Origin: Mycobacterium decipiens
GTDB taxonomy: Bacteria; Actinomycetota; Actinomycetes; Mycobacteriales; Mycobacteriaceae
DNA: 64,000 nt
Assembly (NCBI RefSeq): GCF_963853665.1
Contig: NZ_OY970459.1
Span: 2,356,001-2,420,000, forward strand
Direction: 5' to 3'
How positions within the stretch are numbered: position 1 is the first letter of the stretch; every line of letters begins with the position of its first letter. A program made the translations under genes and the position numbers. This document shows, piece after piece, positions 26,113 to 38,024 of the stretch. The notes beneath the pieces were generated by a model. The model was given only the letters and a program-made list of their open reading frames with translations. It searched no databases and was not told where the DNA came from.

Positions 26113-26553
26113 ATGAGCGCCTATCAGACCGTGGTGGTAGGAACGGACGGTTCGGACTCGTCGATGCGAGCGGTAGACCGCGCCGCCCGGATCGCCGGTC
26201 CAGACGCCAAGTTGATCATCGCGTCGGCATACCTACCCCAGCATGAGGACGGTCGCGCCGCCGACATCCTGAAGGAAGAAAGCTACAAAGTGACGGGCAC
26301 CGCCCCGATCTACGAGATCCTGCATGACGCCAAGGAACGGGCGCACACCGCAGGTGCGAAGAACGTCGAGGATCGGGCGATCGTCGGCGCTCCGGTTGAC
26401 GCACTGGTCAGCCTGGCCGACGAGGTGAAGGCCGACCTGCTGGTCGTCGGCAATGTCGGTCTGAGCACGATCGCGGGCCGGCTGCTGGGATCGGTGCCGG
26501 CCAACGTTTCCCGCCGGGCCAAGGTCGACGTGCTGATCGTGCACACCACTTAG
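26113..26553 (+). CDS. Universal stress protein, cAMP-binding family (Rv1636/TB15.3)
   Basis: 146 residues, a single UspA domain. The N-terminal VVVGTDGSDSSMRAVDRAA and C-terminal GNVGLSTIAGRLLGSVPANVSRRA segment carry the G-2X-G-9X-G-S nucleotide-binding signature. The M. tuberculosis and M. smegmatis orthologues bind cAMP more tightly than ATP and are thought to buffer intracellular cAMP. That is relevant because three adenylyl cyclase genes occur in this window. A GGGAGGG ribosome-binding site lies 4 nt before the ATG, and TACTGT about 37 nt upstream is a likely -10. It is monocistronic and convergent with the hydrolase gene. Confidence 0.93.
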   Translation: MSAYQTVVVGTDGSDSSMRAVDRAARIAGPDAKLIIASAYLPQHEDGRAADILKEESYKVTGTAPIYEILHDAKERAHTAGAKNVEDRAIVGAPVDALVSLADEVKADLLVVGNVGLSTIAGRLLGSVPANVSRRAKVDVLIVHTT

Positions 26554-26575
26554 CCGGTTGGGAGGCCGGTTGGAT

Positions 26576-27262
26576 CTACCAGCCGCGCTCGCGCCATTCG
26601 CCGAGACTGGGGCGTTCGGCACCCAGCACCGTGTCATCTCCGTGGCCGGGGTAGATGACGGTGGAGTCGGCGTACACGTCGAACACCCGGGCGGTGACGT
26701 CCTGCAGCAATTGGGTGAAATCGCCGGGTTGCCAGGTCTTGCCGACTCCGCCTGGGAACAGGCAGTCGCCGGTGAACAACTGTGTCACCCCGCCGGTCGC
26801 GGGCCCTCCCAGGGCCAGCGCGACCGAACCGGGCGTGTGGCCGCGCAAGTGGATGACGTCGAACGTCAGCTCGCCGATCCGTACGGTGTCGCCGTGGGCC
26901 AGCAAACGGTCCGGTTTGACCGGAAGCGGCTCGGCGTCGATCTCGTGGGCTGCGGTCGGCGCGCCGGTGGCCGCAGCCACGGCTTGCAACGCCTGCCAGT
27001 GATCGAAATGCTGATGGCTGGTCACGATCAGGGACAACTTCGGTGTGTGGCGCCGGATCAGGTCGATGAGGATGTCGGCGTCGTTGGCGGCGTCAATCAT
27101 CAGGGTTTCCCCGGTCGCGGAACATGTGATCAGGTAGGCGTTGTTGTCCATCGGGCCCACCGACGCCTTCAAGATGGTGGCGCCGGGCAGGGTGCGACGA
27201 GCCGCGGTGCCCGGTTCGACGTGGCCGGTGTAGTTGTCGTGGGGCTCGTGCCGGGGAGTCAT
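26576..27262 (-). CDS. Metallo-beta-lactamase-fold hydrolase (glyoxalase II-like), Rv1637c
   Basis: 228 residues with the complete zinc-binding set of the superfamily: THxHxDH-type SHQHFDHW, HLRGHTPG, FTGDCLFPGG and the final His in YPGHGDDT. The fold and the GHTPGS motif are those of glyoxalase II and related thioester hydrolases, although it lacks the long C-terminal helical domain of true glyoxalase II. The substrate is therefore open. I chose ATG 27262 because a TACCCT -10 element lies 7 nt upstream (leaderless); longer forms begin at 27313. It is divergent from uvrA. Confidence 0.82.
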   Translation of the reverse strand: MTPRHEPHDNYTGHVEPGTAARRTLPGATILKASVGPMDNNAYLITCSATGETLMIDAANDADILIDLIRRHTPKLSLIVTSHQHFDHWQALQAVAAATGAPTAAHEIDAEPLPVKPDRLLAHGDTVRIGELTFDVIHLRGHTPGSVALALGGPATGGVTQLFTGDCLFPGGVGKTWQPGDFTQLLQDVTARVFDVYADSTVIYPGHGDDTVLGAERPSLGEWRERGW

Positions 27263-27269
27263 AGCGGTC

Positions 27270-27275
27270 AGGGTA
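27270..27275 (-). promoter_or_regulatory. -10 element of the hydrolase gene (leaderless)
   Basis: Minus-strand TACCCT followed by 7 nt and ATG 27262, the same hexamer and spacing as at uvrB. The PafBC -35 block is not present on this strand. Confidence 0.5.
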
Positions 27276-27290
27276 CTGGGCCCCGACTGC

Positions 27291-27313
27291 TTGTCGGTAT
27301 GGCCACATAGCAT
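27291..27313 (+). promoter_or_regulatory. PafBC-type (RecA-independent) DNA-damage promoter of uvrA
   Basis: TTGTCGGTA (27291-27299), 8 nt, TAGCAT (27308-27313): eight of nine matches to TTGTCRGTG, exact N8 spacing and a TANNNT hexamer. Transcription should begin about 27320, leaving a leader of about 49 bases. Confidence 0.8.
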
Positions 27314-27368
27314 GGGAACGAGTTCTGTCTGTGAAGGGGAACCCCTCGTGAAAGGTAGTAAGCAGTAA

Positions 27369-30290
<2,922 letters not shown>

Positions 30291-30321
30291 GTTCGTCGCG
30301 ACATTTAACCCAAGCACCCGA

Positions 30322-30346
30322 CACGCCCCCGAAAAGCGGGGGTGTG
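30322..30346. terminator. Hairpin terminator between uvrA and the convergent Rv1638A operon
   Basis: CACGCCCCCG (30322-30331) pairs with CGGGGGTGTG (30337-30346), including one G-T wobble, around the loop AAAAG. A short TTT follows on the plus strand. It lies between two convergent stop codons and can serve both directions. Confidence 0.65.
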
Positions 30347-30389
30347 GTTTGTACCTCGCGAACTACCACCGGCAAACCTGGGTGCGATC

Positions 30390-30647
30390 TCACTCATCGG
30401 TGCGCATCGACTCACGGATCCGCGCGAGGCGCTCGGCTGCTGCGCGCTGCCGTTCCTCGTACTGATCTTCGACCTGGCGGCCTGCTGGGCTCTCGGTATC
30501 GAGTTCCGTTGCACCCAGAGCCGTTCCGTATCGGGTTTCGATCTTCTCGCGGACGGATTCGAAGGTCGGTACGCCCGCCCTGTCGTACCCGGGATCGGAC
30601 TCCGAATTCGGTGTCGTGGCCTCCGGAGGTGTCGGTTCGTCTGGCAT
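30390..30647 (-). CDS. Small conserved mycobacterial protein, Rv1638A-like
   Basis: 85 residues, acidic at the N terminus (MPDEPTPPEATTPN) and followed by VPTFESVREKIETRYGTALGATEL and a charged helix ending RAAAERLARIRESMR. No catalytic motif is visible; the second half is predicted to be a long amphipathic helix. A small protein of this kind is annotated as Rv1638A next to uvrA in M. tuberculosis. It starts 9 bases after the stop of the esterase gene on the same strand, so it is the last gene of a lysX-esterase-Rv1638A transcription unit. Function unknown. Confidence 0.75.
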   Translation of the reverse strand: MPDEPTPPEATTPNSESDPGYDRAGVPTFESVREKIETRYGTALGATELDTESPAGRQVEDQYEERQRAAAERLARIRESMRTDE

Positions 30648-30656
30648 GCTGCCACG

Positions 30657-32126
30657 CTACTGCGATTGCTGCGCCGCAGGCGTGCCCGGCAACGGAATCC
30701 TGGGCACCCCCGGGGTGGCCAGCTGGCCGGCCAGCCATGGCAGCGTCGCCGCGAAAACCCGATCCGCGAATGGCCAGTCGTGCTTGCCCGGTTGGGCGAC
30801 TACCGCGCAGTCGATGCCGTTGGCACGCCCGATCGCGCACAGTGCGTTGGCGGCGGCTGTCTGGTTGCCTGGGTTGGCAGCGGCATCCCGACCGGCCAGA
30901 CGCATCGTGGGGGTGTCGGCGATCGAGTTTCCGGGTGACGGCGGGCCCGGCGTAGAGATCGCGAACCAACCGGAAATTCCGGTGTAGCGACCATGCCGGG
31001 TGATCACCGTGGTCGGGTCGAATGTCGCCCAGGCGTCTTCGTTGCCGCCGAACAGCCTGCTGATGGTTTGCGTCCTGTTTCCCGCATTCGGGTACAGATC
31101 ACCGGCGATGTCGACAAACGCGCTGAACAGTGTGGGGTGCATGACGGTCAGATCTACCGCGCAGGTCCCACCCATCGACCAGCCCACTATGCCCCAGTTG
31201 GTCTCCTCGGGACTGACACCGAATTTCGAGACCATATAGGGCACAACATCTCTGGTTAGGTGGTCGGCCGCGTTGCCACGCCGTCCATTGACGCATTCGG
31301 TGTCGTTGTTGAAGGCACCGCCGGAGTCCACGAAGACCAGGACGGGAGCATTGCCATTGTGCGCGACCGCAAAGTCGTCGATCGTCTTCACCGCGTTGCC
31401 GGCTCGCGCCCAATCGGCGGGTGTGTTGAACTGGCCGCCGATCATCATCACCGCCGGCAGCCGCGGCGGCGGAGGATTCCCAGCACGTGAGTTGTGCTCC
31501 CGGGCGAACCAAGCGGGCGGCAGGTACACCAGTTCGCCGCGATGCTTGAAGTGCGATGCGTCGGACGGGATCAGCACCGGAAGCAGGCTGCCGTGCGCCG
31601 GCCGCGTCCCCTCGTCGGCCATCGCGGCAACGCTGGCCTGATCCGTCTGGTACGGCAGCGGGCCGAAGGTGAGTTGGTTCCACGCGGCCTGCACGGTCGG
31701 GAAGTAACCAACCCACAGGTTGAGCATCAAGGTCGCGCTGAGCAGACAGAGGGGCACGGCGAGCAGAGATGCGCCACGGCGCCACCACCGCGCGCTGCGC
31801 CAGCCCACGATCAGTACCGCCGCGGCCGCACCGGTCAACGCGACCCAGACGCACAGCGCGCTCGGCGGCGGTTCGTTGGCCAGGCCGTCGCCGGCGACGT
31901 AACAGCGCGTCCCCCAGGCCAGGGTGCCTCCGATAGCGGCGGCGGTCGGCAGCCAGCGTCGCCGCCAGTGCCGGGAGCGCCACCCAACCGCCAGCGCCAG
32001 CACGACCACGGTCACAACCTGGACGGTGATCGGTACCCAGCCGTGCATCAGCGATGTGTGACTTGCTGCCAACAGCTGCGTCGCGGCTGGCGGCGTTGAC
32101 GCGGTCACCAGTCCATTCTGAGCCAT
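30657..32126 (-). CDS. Membrane-anchored alpha/beta-hydrolase esterase, Rv1639c orthologue
   Basis: 489 residues from ATG 32126, the length I remember for Rv1639c. Four hydrophobic helices (about 25-160) precede an extracytoplasmic esterase-D/mycolyltransferase-like domain. The nucleophile elbow is GWSMGGTCAVDL; an acid and a His candidate follow (HDWPFADRV near the C terminus). The layout of N-terminal helices plus esterase D domain is shared with putative antigen 85-like and cell-envelope esterases, but no substrate can be assigned. It lies 57 bases downstream of lysX on the same strand, so a role in envelope lipids is plausible from context only. Confidence 0.82.
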   Translation of the reverse strand: MAQNGLVTASTPPAATQLLAASHTSLMHGWVPITVQVVTVVVLALAVGWRSRHWRRRWLPTAAAIGGTLAWGTRCYVAGDGLANEPPPSALCVWVALTGAAAAVLIVGWRSARWWRRGASLLAVPLCLLSATLMLNLWVGYFPTVQAAWNQLTFGPLPYQTDQASVAAMADEGTRPAHGSLLPVLIPSDASHFKHRGELVYLPPAWFAREHNSRAGNPPPPRLPAVMMIGGQFNTPADWARAGNAVKTIDDFAVAHNGNAPVLVFVDSGGAFNNDTECVNGRRGNAADHLTRDVVPYMVSKFGVSPEETNWGIVGWSMGGTCAVDLTVMHPTLFSAFVDIAGDLYPNAGNRTQTISRLFGGNEDAWATFDPTTVITRHGRYTGISGWFAISTPGPPSPGNSIADTPTMRLAGRDAAANPGNQTAAANALCAIGRANGIDCAVVAQPGKHDWPFADRVFAATLPWLAGQLATPGVPRIPLPGTPAAQQSQ

Positions 32127-32183
32127 TTGGAGCGGTGATTTCTTGGGGGTTCCTGTGATCCGGTTGGGGCGCACCGGCTCCGG

Positions 32184-35100
32184 TTAATGCGGTTTTGCCA
32201 GCGGAAAGGGCAGTGTTTCGCGAATGCTGCGTCCAGTGATCAGCATGACCACCCGGTCAATGCCCATGCCCAGGCCGCCGGTGGGCGGCATGGCGTATTC
32301 CATGGCGTGCAGGAAGTCTTCGTCGAGCTCCATCGCCTCGGGGTCTCCACCGGCGGCCAGCAGGGATTGCTCCTGCAGGCGGCGCCGCTGCTCCACCGGA
32401 TCGGTGAGCTCGCTGTAGGCGGTGCCCAGCTCGATGCCCCAAGCGACCAGGTCCCAACGCTCGGCGACACCGTGCTGGCTGCGATGCGGCCGAGTCAACG
32501 GCGACACCGACGTCGGAAAATCGATGTAGAACGTCGGTTGTTCGGTGCGGCACTCGACGAGGTGTTCGTAGAGCTCCAGCACCACCGCGCCAGCATCCCA
32601 CTGGGCGCGATAGGGAATGTGAACGGCGTCGCATAGCTTGCGGAGAGTCGGTAGGCCGGTGTCGGCGTCGATGCGTTCACCGAGCGCTTCGGAAATCGCA
32701 TCATGGACCGTCTGCACCGGCCATACGCCGGAGATGTCGACCGGTTCGAGGCGGTCGTGGGTGCCGTCGGAGCCTTTGTCAGTCCGGGGCCGCATCGCGA
32801 TGGGCGCCCCGTTGGCGGCCTGAGCGGCGTTCTGGATGAGTTCGCGGCAGCCGTCGATCCACTCCAGGTAGTCGGCATGCGCTTGATAGGCCTCCAGCAG
32901 GGTGAACTCCGGGTTGTGGCTGAAATCGACACCTTCGTTGCGAAAGGCGCGGCCGAGCTCGAAAACCCGCTCCACGCCTCCGACGCATAGGCGCTTGAGG
33001 TAGAGCTCTGGTGCGATGCGCAGGAACAGGTCCATGGAATAGGTGTTGATGTGAGTGACGAACGGTCGGGCGGTGGCTCCGCCGTGCACCTGCTGCAGGA
33101 TCGGCGTTTCGACTTCGATGAATCCCTTGGCGAACAGCGTCTCGCGGATGGCGCGCAACACGCTGCTGCGAGCCGTGATCAGCGCACGGGACTCGACGTT
33201 GACCGCGAGGTCCACATAGCGGGTCCGGACCCGGGCTTCGGGGTCGAGCAGCCCCTTCCACTTATTTGGCAACGGCCGCAAGCACTTACCGATCAGGCGC
33301 CAGCCGCTGACGATTAACGACCGAGTTCCGGTCTTGCTGGCACCCATGTGCCCGGTCATCTCCACCAGGTCACCCAGATCGATCGTCGCGTTGAAGTCCG
33401 TGGTGCGGCCCTGTTCCAGACGTGAATTGTCCAGCAGCACTTGCATTTCGCCTGACCAGTCGCGTAGCTGGGTGAACAACACCCCGCCGTAGTTCCGTAT
33501 TCGGAGGATGCGTCCGGACACCGAGACACTGGCCTGGTCGTCTGCGTCCAACGCCTGTGCGACCGTGTGACTGGGCGGTTGGCCTACGGGATAGGCGTCA
33601 ATGCCGCTGTCCCGCAGCTTCTTTAGCTTGTTGAACCGAACTCGCACCTGCTCGGGCAGGCGGCGTTCGGCCTCGTCGCCATTCGTGAGGTCCGCTTGCC
33701 GCAGCTCGCTCACGTCCGGTGCCGAGCCGTCGCGGTGCAATAGGCCGGTGGCCGCCAACCGCTCGGGTACGGCCGGATGATGCCCGGTGTGTACTCTGTC
33801 GCGCCGACTGAATGGCAGCACGAGGAAACCCTCTGCGATCACCGAGGCGACGCCCACCCGGGGAATCACTCGGGCGTCTTCGTAGCAGGCGTAGCGCGGT
33901 ACCCATTCGGGTTGGTACTTCATGTTCGACCGGTAGAGCGTCTCGAGCTGCCACCATCGGGAGAAGAAAATCAGCAGCCCCCGCCATAACCGGGCGATCG
34001 GGCCGGCGCCGAGTTGGGCGCCCTGCTCGAAGGCTGCGCGAAACATCGCGAAGTTCAGCGAAATACGACTGATACCAAGGCTCTCAGCGTGCAAGGCGAG
34101 CTCGCTGACCATGAGTTCGATGGTGCCGTTAGGGGATTGCGGAGAACGACGCATCAAATCCAGGGAGACACCGGTGGTTCCCCACGGCACCAGCGACAGG
34201 ATCGCCACCACCTGGTTCTGCGGATCTATGGCCTCCACCAGCAGGGAGTCGGAGTCCGCTGGGTCGCCGAGGCGGCCCAGCGCCATCGAGAAGCCACGCT
34301 CGGTTTCGGTGTCTCGCCAGGCATCCGCACGCGTGCAGGTTTGCGTCATCTCGTCTTCGGAAATGTCGCGATGCCGTCGGAGGCGCACCGTCAAACCCGC
34401 CCGGCGGGCCCGCGTCACAGCCTGGCGCACCGCCCGCATCTCGGGGCCGGACAACTTGAAATCGGCTGGCCGCAGGATCGCCTCGTCACCCAGCTCGAGT
34501 GCGTTCAGTCCCGCTTCGCGATATGTCTGGGCCCCTTGCAAACTGGCGCCCATAACACCGGGTGCCCAGCCATAGGTCTGGCACAGCCGTAGCCAGGCGT
34601 CGACGGCCTGCGGCCATGCCCTGGGGTCACCTATCGGGTCGCCGCTGGCCAGGCAGACGCCGACCTCGACGCGATAGGTAATACACGCGCGGCCGCTGGG
34701 TGCGAATACCACCGACTTGTCGCGCCGGGTGGCGAAATAGCCCAGGGAGTCGTTCTTCCCGTATAGCTCCAGTAGCCCGCGGATAGCGGATTCGTCCTCT
34801 CCGGTCAGCGCATTGTCGGCCCGCTGCGATAGGAACAAGACGACCGCGGCAGCTATCAGAGCGAACGCCCCGAACAACCCGAAGATCGCGTTGAGCAGGA
34901 CGTGCGGCCTGCCCGTGAACAGATCGGGATCGGCGAGGGCGAATCCGACCACCCGGTTGGCCACGTAACCCAACCGCTCTTCCGGCGCAAGCGATCCGGG
35001 GAACAGTTCGACCAGCCCCCATGACGCCAGGATTCCGACCACCGCGCCGGCGAGCCACACCGCCGCCGCCCTGAACAACGCGCCCTTGCGGACCTTCGCC

Positions 35101-35519
35101 CAGAACTCCCGATAGCCCAGCAACAGAACGACAGTTGCCACGACGTGCACGGCGAATCCGAGGTTCTCGCCCAGGATCTCGGCCGCGGTGTTGCCGCCCG
35201 CGGCGATATCGGCCACGTTGACGACCGCGGCAATGCCCATATTTGCCAGCAAAACCAACCAGGCAATGCGTTTGCGCGCCGTCAACGCGGCGGCCAGCAA
35301 TACCAGCACAAAGGACCAGGCGAAGCTGGTGTCGGGGAAGTTGAACAGATAGTCGTTGATGAACTCGCGCGGAACCTTGATGATCCATCGAATCAACGGC
35401 GACACACTGGCGAGTAGCGACAGGGACGCGATCACGCCGACGGTCCAGCCGGCTGCCGCGGGAACCCAGTGATACCGGGAGTTCGGCCTACGCGCCGCGC
35501 GAGGCTTAGTGAGTGTCAC
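32184..35519 (-). CDS. lysX: LysX: bifunctional lysyl-phosphatidylglycerol synthase/lysyl-tRNA synthetase
   Basis: About 1,111 residues in three parts. Six or seven membrane helices come first (to about 215). Next is an MprF-type DUF2156 transferase domain (about 240-560; [20 protein letters not shown]). Last is a class II lysyl-tRNA synthetase (OB-fold with [15 protein letters not shown], motif 2 [20 protein letters not shown], motif 3 [13 protein letters not shown]). It charges tRNA with lysine and transfers it to phosphatidylglycerol, which lowers the net negative charge of the membrane and resists cationic peptides. The start is uncertain. GTG 35519 (VTLTKP) is used here; TTG 35570 is in frame upstream. 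The longer N terminus annotated in H37Rv is out of frame in this sequence. Confidence 0.95.
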   Translation of the reverse strand: MTLTKPRAARRPNSRYHWVPAAAGWTVGVIASLSLLASVSPLIRWIIKVPREFINDYLFNFPDTSFAWSFVLVLLAAALTARKRIAWLVLLANMGIAAVVNVADIAAGGNTAAEILGENLGFAVHVVATVVLLLGYREFWAKVRKGALFRAAAVWLAGAVVGILASWGLVELFPGSLAPEERLGYVANRVVGFALADPDLFTGRPHVLLNAIFGLFGAFALIAAAVVLFLSQRADNALTGEDESAIRGLLELYGKNDSLGYFATRRDKSVVFAPSGRACITYRVEVGVCLASGDPIGDPRAWPQAVDAWLRLCQTYGWAPGVMGASLQGAQTYREAGLNALELGDEAILRPADFKLSGPEMRAVRQAVTRARRAGLTVRLRRHRDISEDEMTQTCTRADAWRDTETERGFSMALGRLGDPADSDSLLVEAIDPQNQVVAILSLVPWGTTGVSLDLMRRSPQSPNGTIELMVSELALHAESLGISRISLNFAMFRAAFEQGAQLGAGPIARLWRGLLIFFSRWWQLETLYRSNMKYQPEWVPRYACYEDARVIPRVGVASVIAEGFLVLPFSRRDRVHTGHHPAVPERLAATGLLHRDGSAPDVSELRQADLTNGDEAERRLPEQVRVRFNKLKKLRDSGIDAYPVGQPPSHTVAQALDADDQASVSVSGRILRIRNYGGVLFTQLRDWSGEMQVLLDNSRLEQGRTTDFNATIDLGDLVEMTGHMGASKTGTRSLIVSGWRLIGKCLRPLPNKWKGLLDPEARVRTRYVDLAVNVESRALITARSSVLRAIRETLFAKGFIEVETPILQQVHGGATARPFVTHINTYSMDLFLRIAPELYLKRLCVGGVERVFELGRAFRNEGVDFSHNPEFTLLEAYQAHADYLEWIDGCRELIQNAAQAANGAPIAMRPRTDKGSDGTHDRLEPVDISGVWPVQTVHDAISEALGERIDADTGLPTLRKLCDAVHIPYRAQWDAGAVVLELYEHLVECRTEQPTFYIDFPTSVSPLTRPHRSQHGVAERWDLVAWGIELGTAYSELTDPVEQRRRLQEQSLLAAGGDPEAMELDEDFLHAMEYAMPPTGGLGMGIDRVVMLITGRSIRETLPFPLAKPH

Positions 35520-35617
35520 AGACCGCGAGGATATTCCGAAAAGCCGGGAAATTCCCGGCGATGCAGCCAATTGTCGGACCGGATTGGCGCGTAACGGCCG
35601 CAGCCGAAGCCGGCTGG

Positions 35618-35649
35618 TTGACCGGATGACGCGTCATGGCTGTTAGACT
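35618..35649 (+). promoter_or_regulatory. Probable promoter of the infC-rpmI-rplT-tsnR operon
   Basis: TTGACC (35618-35623) and TAGACT (35644-35649) are separated by 20 nt, longer than the usual 17-18. The -10 is a good TANNNT. Transcription would begin near 35656, giving a leader of about 280 bases before infC. Confidence 0.4.
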
Positions 35650-35655
35650 GGACGC

Positions 35656-35937
35656 TGCGACCATCCCGGCGAAGGCCAGGGACAGTTAAGTGGAGTCCCA
35701 CTCCCACCGCAAGCCACGAGATCGTTGAACGCTTTCTCAAGGCTCAGCGGTCCGGTCACAGGCATCTCGGAATGCCTGTTCTGCGCGCTGCGCAGGCGGC
35801 TTTGGGCCGCGATCGGTCGGCATTGGGCCCTGCTTGTGCAGGGCTTTTTTGCTGATTATTGGGTGTGTTCCACCGCTGATTCCGACCGGATCCAGGCAAC
35901 TGTCGCGACTGGAACAGCAGCCAACGAGGGAGGCCCC
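35656..35937 (+). promoter_or_regulatory. infC operon leader with attenuator architecture
   Basis: A long untranslated leader contains a hairpin CTGCGC-GCT-GCGCAG (35781-35795), an intrinsic terminator (35827-35850) and a possible 27-codon leader peptide (ATG 35772 to TGA 35855) whose codons run through both hairpins. GCAGG at 35792-35796 can pair with CCTGC in the left arm of the terminator, offering an antiterminator. Premature-termination control of infC operons by L20 or translation status is known in other bacteria; its use here is inference. Confidence 0.5.
35827..35850 (+). terminator. Intrinsic terminator upstream of infC
   Basis: A perfect 7-bp stem GCCCTGC/GCAGGGC with loop TTGT, followed at once by six T residues. 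This is a textbook factor-independent terminator, rare in mycobacteria, and it lies inside the leader 87 bases before infC rather than at an operon end. Confidence 0.8.
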
Positions 35938-36543
35938 ATCAGCACTGAGACCCGCGTCAACGAGCGCATTCGCGTACCTGAAGTCCGATTGATTGGCCCA
36001 GGTGGGGAGCAGGTAGGCATTGTGCGTATCGAAGACGCACTTCGCGTCGCCGCGGACGCCGATCTCGACCTTGTCGAAGTTGCCCCGAACGCCAGACCGC
36101 CGGTCTGCAAAATCATGGACTACGGCAAGTACAAGTACGAGGCGGCACAGAAGGCGCGCGAATCCCGCAGGAACCAGCAGCAGACCGTCGTCAAAGAACA
36201 AAAACTGCGACCAAAGATCGACGATCATGACTACGAGACCAAGAAGGGGCACGTGGTCCGCTTCTTGGAGGCGGGATCGAAGGTCAAGGTCACCATCATG
36301 TTCCGCGGACGTGAGCAGTCGCGGCCCGAGTTGGGCTATCGATTGCTGCAGCGGCTGGGCGCCGACGTCGCCGATTATGGATTCATTGAGACCTCGGCCA
36401 AGCAGGACGGACGCAACATGACGATGGTGCTGGCGCCGCACCGCGGCGCGAAGACTCGCGCCAGGGCGCGCCACCCGGGTGAACCGCCAGCCGGGCCGCC
36501 ACCGAAGCCAGATACCGGTGACACCAAAGCTTCACCGAACTAG
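35938..36543 (+). CDS. infC: Translation initiation factor IF-3 (ATC start codon)
   Basis: 201 residues. The N-terminal domain begins [19 protein letters not shown], followed by the lysine-rich linker [19 protein letters not shown] and the C-terminal domain ([19 protein letters not shown]), with a mycobacterial Pro/Lys-rich tail. IF-3 keeps 30S subunits free and rejects non-canonical start codons. Homology starts exactly at an ATC codon (35938-35940) preceded by GAGGGAGG with four bases spacing, and no ATG/GTG/TTG lies at the right place. infC genes classically use AUU/AUC/AUA so that IF-3 represses its own translation. The open frame extends upstream through the leader but is not IF-3-like there. 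Confidence 0.93.
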   Translation: MSTETRVNERIRVPEVRLIGPGGEQVGIVRIEDALRVAADADLDLVEVAPNARPPVCKIMDYGKYKYEAAQKARESRRNQQQTVVKEQKLRPKIDDHDYETKKGHVVRFLEAGSKVKVTIMFRGREQSRPELGYRLLQRLGADVADYGFIETSAKQDGRNMTMVLAPHRGAKTRARARHPGEPPAGPPPKPDTGDTKASPN

Positions 36544-36583
36544 CTCGCCAGCGAAAACAGCAGAACCTAGAAATCGAGGAAAC

Positions 36584-36778
36584 ATGCCCAAGGCCAAGCC
36601 CCACAGTGGGGCCTCGAAGCGGTTCCGGCGCACCGGCACCGGGAAGATCGTCCGGCAGAAAGCCAACCGCCGGCATCTGCTTGAGCACAAGCCGACCACC
36701 CGCACCCGGCGCCTGGATGGCCGCACGGTGGTGGCAGCCAACGACATCAAGCGGGTCAAGAAGCTGCTGAACGGCTGA
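36584..36778 (+). CDS. rpmI: 50S ribosomal protein L35
   Basis: 64 residues, highly basic: [18 protein letters not shown] opening and [16 protein letters not shown], the L35 family pattern. The ATG at 36584 is preceded by GAGGA. It lies 40 bases after infC and 61 before rplT in the standard infC-rpmI-rplT order. The frame is open farther upstream into infC, but only this part is L35-like. Confidence 0.96.
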   Translation: MPKAKPHSGASKRFRRTGTGKIVRQKANRRHLLEHKPTTRTRRLDGRTVVAANDIKRVKKLLNG

Positions 36779-36839
36779 CCGTATCGCCAGCCGACCGCGG
36801 CACCTGACCAATAACGTCCGAACGAGAGTAGGAATATCC

Positions 36840-37229
36840 ATGGCACGCGTAAAGCGGGCAGTCAACGCCCACAAGAAGCGGCGCACCGTCCTGAAGGCAT
36901 CGCGAGGCTATCGCGGCCAGCGATCGCGGCTCTACCGCAAAGCCAAAGAGCAGCAGCTGCATTCACTGAACTACGCGTACCGTGACCGCCGAGCGCGTAA
37001 GGGCGAGTTCCGCAAGTTGTGGATCGCACGGATCAACGCGGCGGCGCGTGCCAACGACATCACCTACAACCGGCTGATCCAGGGCCTGAAGGCGGCGGGT
37101 GTCGAGGTGGACCGCAAAAACCTCGCCGACATTGCGATCAGCGACCCGGCGGCGTTCACCGCGCTGGTCGACGTCGCCCGGGCGGCTCTGCCCGACGACG
37201 TCAACGCCCCCTCCGGAGAGGCCGCTTAG
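36840..37229 (+). CDS. rplT: 50S ribosomal protein L20
   Basis: 129 residues with the L20 pattern [37 protein letters not shown] and the globular C-terminal part [32 protein letters not shown]20 is needed for early 50S assembly and in several bacteria represses its own operon by binding leader RNA. A purine-rich GAGAGTAGGA precedes the ATG. It is followed by tsnR after 18 bases, so the four genes infC, rpmI, rplT and tsnR appear to form one operon. Confidence 0.96.
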   Translation: MARVKRAVNAHKKRRTVLKASRGYRGQRSRLYRKAKEQQLHSLNYAYRDRRARKGEFRKLWIARINAAARANDITYNRLIQGLKAAGVEVDRKNLADIAISDPAAFTALVDVARAALPDDVNAPSGEAA

Positions 37230-37247
37230 CCCGGATCCGGATTTCCG

Positions 37248-38018
37248 GTGCTCACCGAACGCTCGGCCAGGGTGGCCGCTGCGGTCAAACTGCATCGTCA
37301 CGTAGGCCGACGCCGCGCGGGGCGATTCCTCGCCGAAGGTCCCAACCTGGTGGCGGCCGCGTCGGCGCGCGGGCTGGTCCGGGAGGTGTTCGTCACCGAA
37401 GTTGCCGCGCGGCGGCACGAGTCTTTATTGGCTGCGCAAGAGGCGCCGGTTCATCTGGTGACCGAGCGGGCCGCAACGGCGCTGTCCGATACGGTCACGC
37501 CGGCCGGGTTGGTTGCCGTTTGCGACCTGCCGGCGACCCGGCTCGAGGAGGTGCTGACCGGTTCACCGCAGTTAATCGCGGTCGCCGTCGAGATCGGCGA
37601 GCCGGGGAATGCGGGCGCGGTAATCCGCATCGCCGATGCAATGGGGGCCGCTGCGGTGATCCTCGCCGGGCACAGCGTCGACCCATACAACGGCAAGTGT
37701 CTGCGCGCGTCCACCGGCAGCATCTTCGCGATCCCGGTCGTCGCCGCACCCGAGGCCCCCGCCGCCGTCACCGCTTTGCGAGCGGCCGGACTGCAGGTGC
37801 TGGCCACCACCGTGGACGGCGAGATGGCACTGGACGATGCCGATCTCGCGGCGCCGACGGCATGGCTGTTCGGGCCCGAAGCACACGGCTTGTCGGCCGA
37901 AATTGCGGACTTGGCAGACCACCGGGTGCACATCCCGATGTCCGGTGGGGCCGAGAGCCTCAACGTCGCGGCCGCCGTGGCGATCTGCCTGTATCAGAGC
38001 GCGCGGGCGTTGGGCTAG
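37248..38018 (+). CDS. tsnR: SpoU-family 23S rRNA 2'-O-methyltransferase
   Basis: 256 residues. An N-terminal substrate-binding domain (RAGRFLAEGPNLVAAA, the L30e-like SpoU_sub_bind fold) is followed by a SPOUT knot domain with the three signature motifs: EIGEPGNAGAVIRIADA, LFGPEAHGLS and IPMSGGAESLNVAAAVAICLYQ. The family methylates ribose in rRNA or tRNA using S-adenosylmethionine. TsnR was named after thiostrepton-resistance enzymes, but the target here cannot be read from sequence. It starts at GTG 37248, ends the infC operon, and is convergent with the DUF2236 gene, six bases away. Confidence 0.9.
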   Translation: MLTERSARVAAAVKLHRHVGRRRAGRFLAEGPNLVAAASARGLVREVFVTEVAARRHESLLAAQEAPVHLVTERAATALSDTVTPAGLVAVCDLPATRLEEVLTGSPQLIAVAVEIGEPGNAGAVIRIADAMGAAAVILAGHSVDPYNGKCLRASTGSIFAIPVVAAPEAPAAVTALRAAGLQVLATTVDGEMALDDADLAAPTAWLFGPEAHGLSAEIADLADHRVHIPMSGGAESLNVAAAVAICLYQSARALG

Positions 38019-38024
38019 CGCCGA

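Noticed and set aside
27316..27325. GAAC-GA-GTTC upstream of uvrA as a LexA (SOS) box
   Set aside because: Mycobacterial SOS boxes need four bases between the half-sites (GAAC-N4-GTTC); here there are two. The PafBC-type motif explains damage control better.
35725..35937. Upstream extension of infC by 71 codons
   Set aside because: It crosses an intrinsic terminator hairpin and has no IF-3 similarity; ATC 35938 with a strong ribosome-binding site fits the family.
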